From: an uncultured Candidatus Poseidoniales archaeon
GTDB lineage: Archaea; Thermoplasmatota; Poseidoniia; Poseidoniales; Thalassarchaeaceae
Length of the DNA: 6,438 bases
NCBI GenBank assembly: GCA_950068635.1
Contig: CATMIM010000064.1
Location: 1 to 6,438, forward strand
Direction of reading: 5' to 3'
Shown here: in pieces, positions 1 to 5,217 of the stretch
Numbering within the stretch: the stretch's first letter is position 1
Layout of the letters: each line of letters opens with the position of its first letter
The notes under the pieces: generated by a model
What the model saw: only the letters and a program-made list of their open reading frames with translations
Databases searched by the model: none
Told to the model about the DNA's origin: nothing
Program-made: the position numbers and the translations under genes

Positions 1-725
1 AACGGCTTCTTCTGCGACAGGCTGACCAGCGCATACGAGAGCACCGTGAATCCGTGGCTCATTGCAGTGAAGCGGGATCCTTTGGGGACATCGTAGCGAA
101 CCACTGTCGGGACCTCGTGAACCGTCAGGTCGTTGGAGGCGCATTCCTCGAGCATCTCCAAAGTCGATTCCATGCCGTCCTGCTCGAACCTGAGGCGCTT
201 GAGCGCTCGGCGGCTGAAGGCGCGATAACCACTCTGGGTGTCCTTGATCCCAAGATTGCTGGCGAGGTTCGATGCGGTTGAGATGACCTTGACGCCCAGC
301 TTTCTATAGGAGGGCATGGCATCTCCGCTGCCACCGTCGATGAACCGCGAGCCGATGACGAAATCCGCTCTGCCATCGAGTATCGGGGCGAGCAGGGCCG
401 GTATGTCGTCGGGGTCGTGCTGACCGTCGCTGTCGAGGATCACCAGAGCCTCGACATCCTGCTCACGAGCGATGGAGAAGATCGACTTGAGCGCACCTCC
501 GTAACCGCGGTTGTAGCGGTGCTGGTGCACCTGCGCTCCGCACTTGCGGGCTATGCGCGCCGAGGCGTCGGATGAACCGTCGTCGAGGCAGAGCACTTTG
601 TCGACGTGGCGTTTCGCCTGCAGCACGACGGAACCGACGGTCTCCTCTTCGTTGTAGAGGGGCATCGCCGCGATGATGGGACCGTTCCCGCGCGACGCGC
701 AAGGCTCCTCAGAGGCCGCCTGCAT
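1..725 (-). CDS. Family 2 glycosyltransferase, polyprenyl-phosphate sugar transferase type (C-terminus cut by window)
   Basis: This GT-A fold enzyme probably moves a sugar from a nucleotide donor onto a polyprenyl/dolichyl phosphate at the cytoplasmic membrane face, feeding glycan or N-glycan assembly. Reading from ATG 725, 241 codons are present without a stop. Visible motifs are PLYNEEE (residues 22-28), DDGSSD (48-53), the metal/nucleotide DxD region DSDGQHDP (98-105), GSRF (125-128) and the acceptor-side DTQSGYRAF (162-170). These match DPM1-like and DPG-synthase-like GT2 proteins. The start is supported by a GGGGGGAG Shine-Dalgarno sequence at 734-741, 8 nt upstream. No membrane segment appears in the visible part, but some relatives carry C-terminal helices and the C-terminus lies outside the window. 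The exact sugar cannot be told. The sugar-nucleotide epimerase at 1393 is a plausible pathway companion. Confidence 0.93.
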   Translation of the reverse strand, partial: MQAASEEPCASRGNGPIIAAMPLYNEEETVGSVVLQAKRHVDKVLCLDDGSSDASARIARKCGAQVHQHRYNRGYGGALKSIFSIAREQDVEALVILDSDGQHDPDDIPALLAPILDGRADFVIGSRFIDGGSGDAMPSYRKLGVKVISTASNLASNLGIKDTQSGYRAFSRRALKRLRFEQDGMESTLEMLEECASNDLTVHEVPTVVRYDVPKGSRFTAMSHGFTVLSYALVSLSQKKP

Positions 726-733
726 CGATGTTT

Positions 734-741
734 CTCCCCCC
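734..741 (-). promoter_or_regulatory. Strong Shine-Dalgarno of the glycosyltransferase
   Basis: On the minus strand GGGGGGAG lies 8 nt before ATG 725. It fixes the start of the glycosyltransferase ahead of an internal Met at residue 21, which would remove the N-terminal strand of the domain. Confidence 0.6.
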
Positions 742-747
742 GGGTGC

Positions 748-756
748 GATATTTAG
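748..756 (-). promoter_or_regulatory. Possible TATA box upstream of the glycosyltransferase
   Basis: The minus strand reads CTAAATATC, an AT-rich island in GC-rich surroundings that resembles the archaeal TATA element. It sits about 27 nt before ATG 725, which would give a leaderless mRNA and conflict with the Shine-Dalgarno at 734-741. A second AT-rich element (CTTAATGTAAG, minus strand, 784-794) would allow a leader of roughly 35-40 nt and fits the Shine-Dalgarno better. Which one is used cannot be decided from sequence. Confidence 0.3.
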
Positions 757-854
757 TTGTTCAGTCTGACAGGTTCGAATCTTACATTAAGACTACCCTG
801 CGCAGCCTGCGAGCGGGAGAGTGGCCAGCAGAGAGAAACATCGGTGTGGCACGC

Positions 855-874
855 CCGAGCCCCGAGAGGCTCGG
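855..874 (-). terminator. Hairpin downstream of the 88-aa gene, possible terminator
   Basis: A perfect 7-bp inverted repeat, CCGAGCC and GGCTCGG, is separated by a 6-nt loop. It can be extended by two more pairs (852/877 and 853/876) across one mismatch. It begins about 20 nt after the stop codon of the minus-strand gene at 894. It is followed on that strand by a pyrimidine-rich stretch (GTTTCTCTCTG) and not by a clean U-tract. It could act in termination or mRNA stability. The assignment is tentative. Confidence 0.35.
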
Positions 875-893
875 ACGCGCCGGGGGACCAGCA

Positions 894-1160
894 TCAGTTG
901 TCCTGAAGCTGGCTGACGGTCGTGACGGCTCGTTCGCCATCGATGACGCGGCGCACCGCGTTCATGCTGATCACGAGCGGCACGTAGGTCTGGCCATCGC
1001 TGGTCTCGTAGGTCGAGCAGTCCTGGAAGGCGCTGGTGTTGATCGAGATCTTCAGCGCACCCCCGGCGTTGCTCTTGCGGACGTAGCCGACCAACAGTGA
1101 GTCGGGCATGTCCATTTCGGTCTGGTTTCCATTCTCTTCGGTTTGTGTCTTTTTTGTCAT
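894..1160 (-). CDS. Conserved-looking small protein of unknown function (88 aa)
   Basis: I do not recognise a named family. The protein has a polar, probably disordered N-terminus (residues 1-20), followed by a compact core. The core has a basic strand LVGYVRKSNAGGALKISI (23-40), then a segment with DGQTYVPLVISM (55-66), then a helix-like NAVRRVIDGE (67-76). The alternating hydrophobic pattern suggests a small all-beta or alpha/beta fold with a single Cys48. The look is of a small archaeal single-domain protein, perhaps nucleic-acid- or partner-binding, but this is a guess. There is no signal peptide or membrane segment. Its ATG overlaps the TGA of the upstream small ORF (ATGA), so translational coupling is likely. 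Met16 or Met18 are alternative starts that would drop the acidic/polar tail. Confidence 0.75.
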   Translation of the reverse strand: MTKKTQTEENGNQTEMDMPDSLLVGYVRKSNAGGALKISINTSAFQDCSTYETSDGQTYVPLVISMNAVRRVIDGERAVTTVSQLQDN

Positions 1161-1333
1161 TTCATCACATTCCCGGCGCTTCTAGTCGTTGTTGTGTTCA
1201 TCGTCGTGAGCACCGAGTTGACCAGCTGCCTCCGGCGGTCCATGTCAGATTCGGTGGGACTCCGGTCCACATTAAGGTGAATGTGATACTGCTCCCCTTT
1301 GGGGAGGGCGCTGAAAGTGGTCCGCGGCAGCAT
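1157..1333 (-). CDS. Putative small protein of unknown function (58 aa)
   Basis: The open frame upstream of the 88-aa gene extends to a TTG at 1357. The better start is ATG 1333, because GGAG at 1340-1343 lies 6 nt before it. The product begins MLPRTTFSALPKGEQYHI, continues through a charged helix-like segment (SPTESDMDRRRQLVNSVLTT) and ends in a Thr-rich tail. It matches no family I know. Support comes from the Shine-Dalgarno and the ATGA overlap with the next gene. Against it are its small size, mixed third-position usage, and a perfect hairpin (1292-1306) inside the frame. The region could instead be an untranslated leader of the 88-aa gene. Confidence 0.45.
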   Translation of the reverse strand: MLPRTTFSALPKGEQYHIHLNVDRSPTESDMDRRRQLVNSVLTTMNTTTTRSAGNVMK

Positions 1334-1392
1334 ACACCGCTCCACGTAGGCGCGCAACGGTCAAGGGGGGGCGGTCGGTCGGCGGGCGCACC

Positions 1393-2328
1393 ATGCGTTG
1401 TCTCGTGACCGGAGGAGCGGGCTTCGTAGGCTCGCATCTCGTCGACTTGTTGGTTGAGAAGGGGCATGAGGTCAGCGTGTTCGACAACCTGTCGAGCGGG
1501 CGTCGTGATTTCCTCTCCCACCATGGTGACAAGGTGAGTCTGTTAATCGGCGACCTGCTGGACCTCGAGTCTGTCAAAGGGGCCATGGAGGGTATCGAGA
1601 TCGTCTTCCATCTGGCAGCGAATCCTGACATCCGGCTGGGCACCAGCGTCACCGACACCGATCTCAATCAGGGCACTGTTGCGACATACAACGTGCTCGA
1701 GGCGATGAGAGTGGCGGGAGTCCAGAAGATAGCATTCGCATCATCCTCGGTCGTCTACGGCGAGGCGGCTGAGATGCCCACCCCGGAGGACTACGGTCCG
1801 CTGTTCCCGATCTCACTCTACGGTGCCAGCAAACTCGGCTCCGAGGCGCTGATCACCTCCTTCATCGGGACCTTCGGGCTGCAGGGCTGGCTGTTCCGCT
1901 TCGCCAACATCGTGGGCGCGCGCGGCACCCACGGCGTCATCTTCGACTTCATCCACAAACTCAAGGCCGATCCCACCCGGCTCGAGGTGCTCGGAGACGG
2001 ACGACAGGAGAAATCGTACATGGAGGTCCGCGACTGTGCTGCCGCCATGCTCCATCTCGTCGCTACGGCCGACGAGCCGATCAACTGCTACAACCTGGGC
2101 AGCAGCGACACATGCAGCGTACGCCGTATCGCCGAGATCGTGGTCGAGGAGTCAGGCTTGCCGGATGTCAGCATAGAGTACACCGGCGGCGACCGCGGCT
2201 GGGCGGGTGACGTGCCCAAGGCGATGCTCGATGCGAGCAGGATGGAGGCCGCGGGTTACAGCCCTAAGTTTGATTCAGAGGGAGCGGTGCGGTACACCAC
2301 GAAGGTGCTGTTCGAGGAGATCGGTTGA
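1393..2328 (+). CDS. NAD-dependent sugar-nucleotide epimerase/dehydratase (extended SDR, GalE-like)
   Basis: This 311-aa cytoplasmic Rossmann-fold enzyme acts on nucleotide sugars through a 4-keto intermediate. The NAD-binding TGGAGFVG is at residues 6-13, with acidic D31 at the end of strand 2 (VFDN) favouring NAD over NADP. FHLAA is at 72-76, the catalytic Ser region FASSSVVYG at 115-123, and the YxxxK pair is Y143/K147 in YGASK. The C-terminal substrate domain has the usual GDGRQEKSYMEVRD (201-214) and a late GDRGWAGD (266-273). The length fits UDP-glucose 4-epimerase-like archaeal proteins. Substrate cannot be fixed: galactose, GlcNAc and uronic acid forms look alike, so no symbol is given. 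The ATG is the only start that keeps the Rossmann motif, yet no convincing Shine-Dalgarno or TATA box precedes it. It is first in a tight run with the two redox genes and lies near the glycosyltransferase. Confidence 0.93.
   Translation: MRCLVTGGAGFVGSHLVDLLVEKGHEVSVFDNLSSGRRDFLSHHGDKVSLLIGDLLDLESVKGAMEGIEIVFHLAANPDIRLGTSVTDTDLNQGTVATYNVLEAMRVAGVQKIAFASSSVVYGEAAEMPTPEDYGPLFPISLYGASKLGSEALITSFIGTFGLQGWLFRFANIVGARGTHGVIFDFIHKLKADPTRLEVLGDGRQEKSYMEVRDCAAAMLHLVATADEPINCYNLGSSDTCSVRRIAEIVVEESGLPDVSIEYTGGDRGWAGDVPKAMLDASRMEAAGYSPKFDSEGAVRYTTKVLFEEIG
2316..2319 (+). promoter_or_regulatory. Shine-Dalgarno of the TlpA-like gene, bearing on start choice
   Basis: GGAG lies inside the last codons of the epimerase. 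It is 10 nt before GTG 2330 and 16 nt before ATG 2336, so spacing slightly favours the GTG, which would add two residues (Met-Gln). Either start couples translation to the epimerase stop at 2326-2328. Confidence 0.4.
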
Positions 2329-2335
2329 CGTGCAG

Positions 2336-3016
2336 ATGAACGAACAGAGGCGCGCGCTGCTGCGCGATGAGGATGGTGACGGACGGCTGTGGGCGGCGTT
2401 CGCCGTGATGGGGATGCTCACAGTGATGTTCGCGGTGCTGATCATCTACTCCCAGGCACCGAACGTTGGTCCTCAGGAGGGAAAACTCGCACCGAACCTC
2501 ATCGCCCCGTCACATGCCCCAGGCGCTGCCGACTGGGGTGATCAGTTCGTCCTCTATGATGAACTGAACAGGGACTGGGTCGAAGGTGAGGCGGGCTCGT
2601 GGTACGTCATCCAGTTCATCGACACCGACTGCGGTCACTGCTGGACAGAGGCGGAGGAGATGAGCATCATGCACGACCAGTTCGGCAATTACGTGAAATT
2701 CATCACTGTCGGCATCTCGCTCGGCATCCCGGGGTGGTCCACCAGTCCAGACGAGATCATCGCCTTCCAGGAGCGCAGCGACTACAACGGCTGCAACAAC
2801 GGCAATAACTGCAACACCCGCCCTGGAGAAGCGCACAGCTGGACCTACCTCAACGACATAGATGGTAGTGAGAAGTCCGATTGGGAGGTGTCGTCGACGC
2901 CGTTCGCGATCATCCTGCAACCCAACGGTGTGGTGGCATGGAACATGGGACAGCACGAACCGCAGGAGGGTGGGCTTCCAGCGGCGATGAACAACGTGTT
3001 CGGCGGTGGTGCCTGA
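2336..3016 (+). CDS. Membrane-anchored TlpA/thioredoxin-like thiol-disulfide protein (CGHC)
   Basis: This is a thioredoxin-fold protein outside the cytoplasm, probably the thiol oxidase or carrier that works with the VKOR encoded immediately downstream. From ATG 2336 it has 226 aa: a charged cytoplasmic N-terminus (1-17), one membrane anchor (about 18-38), a linker, then the redox domain. The active site is CGHC (C99, C102) in TDCGHCWTEAEEM, after the strand WYVIQFI. The cis-proline region is STPFAIIL (187-194). A Asn/Gly-rich loop between them holds a second cysteine pair (C153, C159). Spacing to the epimerase stop is 7 nt (1 nt if GTG 2330 is used), and the VKOR ATG follows the TGA directly, so the three genes are surely cotranscribed. 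The frame is open further upstream to 2207, but that part overlaps the epimerase and has no protein-like character. Confidence 0.9.
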   Translation: MNEQRRALLRDEDGDGRLWAAFAVMGMLTVMFAVLIIYSQAPNVGPQEGKLAPNLIAPSHAPGAADWGDQFVLYDELNRDWVEGEAGSWYVIQFIDTDCGHCWTEAEEMSIMHDQFGNYVKFITVGISLGIPGWSTSPDEIIAFQERSDYNGCNNGNNCNTRPGEAHSWTYLNDIDGSEKSDWEVSSTPFAIILQPNGVVAWNMGQHEPQEGGLPAAMNNVFGGGA

Positions 3017-3637
3017 ATGCTGCACGAACTCGATCCGATGCTCTACGTGCTCGGCGTCATAATAGGCATCGGCTGCATCCTACCACTGCAGCAGGCGCGT
3101 AAGATTCTCGGTTCACTGAAACAGGAGAAGATTGTCGGTTGGCCGCACACGCGCAGGATGCTGCTTGGTCTGAATGTGGTCATCTTCGGCGGTCTGCTGG
3201 CCTCCACCTGGACATGGGTCATCCATCGCCAGTTGCTCGGAGCAGGAGCGAGCACCGCCTGCACCGCGCAGGGCTGTCACACGCTCATCGGTGACAGCCG
3301 TTGGAACGAGGTGCCATTGCTAGGTGTCGAATGGGGGATATTCGGGCTGCTGGCGTTCACCGTGCTCGGCTTCATCGCCCTCTCGCTGCTGTTCTCTCCT
3401 ACCGAGGGCTGGAACCGCACCTGGCTCAAGGGTGGCCTCGTCTTCTCGGGCCTCGGCCTCCCTGCAGTCGCCTGGCTCGTGCTGGTCGAACTCGTGCTCG
3501 CCGATGGCGCCCCTGTCATCTGCCCCTTCTGCACGATGGCGCACATCGCCACCGTCGCCTCGTTCGTGCTCTTCCTGCTGCTCTCGAAGGCGCATGATGC
3601 CGGGGACTGGGAGAAGGCGGTCGAGCCACTCTCCTGA
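3017..3637 (+). CDS. Vitamin K epoxide reductase (VKOR) family disulfide-bond generating protein
   Basis: This 206-aa polytopic membrane protein should oxidise a partner thioredoxin-like protein and pass the electrons to quinone, which makes disulfides outside the cytoplasm. About five hydrophobic segments are seen (roughly 8-28, 48-68, 101-124, 140-162, 175-191). The quinone-proximal active site is CPFC (C169, C172) at the start of the last helix, in the VKOR-typical ICPFCTMAH context. The loop cysteine pair is C82 and C87 (CTAQGC), followed by S94 and the VPLLGVEWGIFG stretch, which matches the family's Ser...Gly-x-P...G pattern. In many bacteria VKOR is fused to a thioredoxin domain; here the partner is the separate gene just upstream. 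Translation starts at the ATG adjacent to the previous TGA, with GGTG 5 nt upstream (3008-3011). Confidence 0.92.
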   Translation: MLHELDPMLYVLGVIIGIGCILPLQQARKILGSLKQEKIVGWPHTRRMLLGLNVVIFGGLLASTWTWVIHRQLLGAGASTACTAQGCHTLIGDSRWNEVPLLGVEWGIFGLLAFTVLGFIALSLLFSPTEGWNRTWLKGGLVFSGLGLPAVAWLVLVELVLADGAPVICPFCTMAHIATVASFVLFLLLSKAHDAGDWEKAVEPLS

Positions 3638-3672
3638 GTCTCACCTGCACGTGAGCCCATTGCTGGATGTTC

Positions 3673-3695
3673 CTACCTTGGCCTAAGGTTGGTAG
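3673..3695. terminator. Hairpin between convergent genes
   Basis: CTACCTT and AAGG...GGTAG can pair around a GGCCT loop, with a small bulge on the 3' side. The element overlaps the stop codon of the minus-strand gene (3683-3685) and lies 35 nt after the VKOR stop. It may serve termination in one or both directions. A second weak palindrome, CTCAC-6 nt-GTGAG, lies at about 3640-3655. Neither is followed by an obvious U-run. Confidence 0.3.
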
Positions 3696-3967
3696 ACGCC
3701 GTCGAGTTCGAACATCTGTTCGTCGGTATCCTTCTCGACGGGCAGCAGGCGCATGACGGTCACTTCGATCTTCTCGCAGGTGGGATACTCCTCGCGCAAC
3801 TCCTGGTAGAGACGCGCCTGCACGTCGTGCACGTCCCGGCCGCGCAGGATGGAGAGGTGTTTGAGGGGCTCTTGTCCAGAGATCTCCACTAGGTACTCGA
3901 CGATCCATTCACGCGTGACGACGACTGTCCCGTCCCGCATGTCTCCTGACTCGGTTTTCCGCTCCAT
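3683..3967 (-). CDS. Small protein of unknown function (94 aa)
   Basis: The ATG at 3967 is preferred over the in-frame TTG at 3970 because a TATA-like box lies about 26-30 nt upstream, as for a leaderless mRNA. Met10 (3940) has a GGAG only 2 nt away, too close to be useful. The sequence reads as a compact alpha/beta domain: strand WIVEYLVEIS (21-30), a loop, strand LKHLSILRGR (35-44), helix VHDVQARLYQELREEYP (46-62) and strand KIEVTVMRLLPV (66-77), with an acidic tail. This order vaguely recalls small ferredoxin-like RNA-binding proteins such as the archaeal L20a/LX family, but key LX residues are not evident and I do not assign it. It has no signal peptide, no membrane helix and a single cysteine (C64). 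It is convergent with the VKOR gene. Confidence 0.72.
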   Translation of the reverse strand: MERKTESGDMRDGTVVVTREWIVEYLVEISGQEPLKHLSILRGRDVHDVQARLYQELREEYPTCEKIEVTVMRLLPVEKDTDEQMFELDGVYQP

Positions 3968-3990
3968 CAAGATGATAATGGTGGTAATGG

Positions 3991-4000
3991 GTCATAAAGG
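3991..4000 (-). promoter_or_regulatory. Candidate TATA box for the 94-aa gene
   Basis: The minus strand reads CCTTTATGAC. This is centred about 28 nt before ATG 3967, the spacing expected when transcription starts at or next to the start codon. No Shine-Dalgarno precedes the ATG, which is consistent with a leaderless message. Confidence 0.4.
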
Positions 4001-4104
4001 AACTCATGGAACATACGCGAACAGAGGCACGAATACCTTATTGGGGTCCACGGACAAATCAGGATGTTTCGGCGGACGAGTTCGCACCGAATGCAATACG
4101 GGCG

Positions 4105-5154
4105 TCAGGCATCCTCGGCGGCCCCCTTGATGTCGAACCCGGTCCAACGCGCGAGTCGCGACGAGATCTCGGGCGCCATCAACAGACAGGAGAGGAACAG
4201 AATGGCGACGAGGACCCATCCACCCCCCGCTCCTTCGGGCACCTCATCCCGTTGCATTGCCGAGACGGCTCCGAGTACGCGCAGGTCATCGTCCCCGATG
4301 ACCGATTCATGCACAACCGTGAATCCCAGGCTGCCGAGCGTCCATGACGAATCGGGCACCAGTTGGAGCCTCAGATGGATCACGTCGGCGTGGCGTTCGA
4401 GCGTGACGCTCCATGCCTCGACCGGCTCGGCGAAGGCCACTGAAGCAGCCGCCGACTCTCGTTCTGAGTCGGCGACCTCGGACAATGGCACCTCGATCAG
4501 CGCCCGCGCCACACCCTGATGCCTGCGGATGCCATTCATCTGGGCCGCCTCCTCGGCACCGAGGTCGACATCATCCTCAGTCACGAACAGGCTCAACTGC
4601 GTGTCGTTGAGCTTCTGGCCTGGCTCCACCTCCAGCAGCACATCGATGATGATGGAGACGTGCGTCCGCTCCACTCTCAGGTCCAACTCGGTGTCAGCGC
4701 GCCGTTCGCTCTCCGCCGCCAGCAGCAGCAGGTGCAGCCTCCCTTCGCTCACCTCTCCGGTGAACTGCCCTTGACCGTCGTGCCAGAAGGAGGGGACTGG
4801 AAGGGTGGCTGGATTCTCCCCCGCACGTACTATCCTGTGCGAAGAGATGCGTGTTCCGAGCGGGTCGGAACCATCGTCCGGGTGCAGCGCGACCCGCTGG
4901 ACCCGCGGGGAAACGGACTGCTCGAAATCACTTACGCGCGGATCGGTACGAGCACAGATTTCGCACCATGTGGCGGTGACCTGCTCCAGCAGGACCGTAC
5001 CGCCCCCCCTCACCTGCAGTGAACCTTCTAGAAGCGAGCCTTCGCCCATCGGTGCCGCTGTGGCCGGAAGCGCGAGTGTCGATGCCAGCAGCAATGTCAG
5101 CGCCAGCGCGCGGAACACGTCCGGTGAAGCGTGCGTGCCACTCGTTCGCGTCAT
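4105..5154 (-). CDS. Secreted, C-terminally anchored thioredoxin-like protein (CEIC)
   Basis: From ATG 5154 this is a 349-aa protein. A Sec-type signal peptide covers residues 1-34 (hydrophobic VFRALALTLLLAS, then LALPATAAP). A thioredoxin-like domain follows, with active-site CEIC (C64, C67) in TATWCEICARTDP after strand TVLLEQV, and a candidate cis-proline stretch TLPVPSF (117-123). Residues about 135-300 form a beta-rich, acidic domain of unknown type. One membrane helix (about 313-327, WVLVAILFLSCLLM) precedes a short basic cytoplasmic tail. The catalytic domain therefore faces the outside of the cell. It may receive or deliver disulfides with the TlpA-like/VKOR pair encoded nearby on the other strand. 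The frame extends to GTG 5166. ATG 5154 is chosen because GGTG lies 9 nt upstream, though GTG 5166 would suit a leaderless transcript. Confidence 0.85.
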   Translation of the reverse strand: MTRTSGTHASPDVFRALALTLLLASTLALPATAAPMGEGSLLEGSLQVRGGGTVLLEQVTATWCEICARTDPRVSDFEQSVSPRVQRVALHPDDGSDPLGTRISSHRIVRAGENPATLPVPSFWHDGQGQFTGEVSEGRLHLLLLAAESERRADTELDLRVERTHVSIIIDVLLEVEPGQKLNDTQLSLFVTEDDVDLGAEEAAQMNGIRRHQGVARALIEVPLSEVADSERESAAASVAFAEPVEAWSVTLERHADVIHLRLQLVPDSSWTLGSLGFTVVHESVIGDDDLRVLGAVSAMQRDEVPEGAGGGWVLVAILFLSCLLMAPEISSRLARWTGFDIKGAAEDA

Positions 5155-5186
5155 GCTGTCCGGCACCGCGCATCCGACGCGCCCCC

Positions 5187-5196
5187 TTTACATATG
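5187..5196 (+). promoter_or_regulatory. TATA box for rlmE in a divergent promoter region
   Basis: TTTACATATG stands out as an AT-rich island in a very GC-rich 63-bp gap between divergent genes. It is centred about 27 nt before ATG 5218, the right distance for a leaderless rlmE message. The CATATG core is self-complementary, so the same site could direct TBP for the minus-strand CEIC gene, placing its transcription start near 5164-5166. Confidence 0.5.
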
Positions 5197-5217
5197 CCCG
5201 GCGGCGCCGGCCGCACG

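Noticed and set aside
760..785. tRNA-like T-loop motif (GGTTCGAATC)
   Set aside because: The flanking bases do not form the five-pair T stem, no acceptor, D or anticodon arms fit, and a full tRNA placed here would overlap the start of the glycosyltransferase.
2207..2335. N-terminal extension of the TlpA-like frame starting at 2207
   Set aside because: It lies within the epimerase coding region in another frame, is Arg-rich without protein-like character, and would put about 40 extra residues before a normal membrane anchor.
3516..3908. 130-aa minus-strand Arg-rich frame over the VKOR 3' end
   Set aside because: It is antisense to VKOR and overlaps the 94-aa gene in another frame. Its composition is typical of a shadow frame in GC-rich DNA.
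4519..5022. 167-aa plus-strand frame antisense to the CEIC gene
   Set aside because: The minus-strand frame has a signal peptide, CxxC site and membrane helix in order. The plus-strand frame shows no motif.
5131..5217. N-terminal extension of the RlmE frame from 5131 or 5194
   Set aside because: It would overlap the CEIC gene and the TATA element. The family N-terminus fits ATG 5218.
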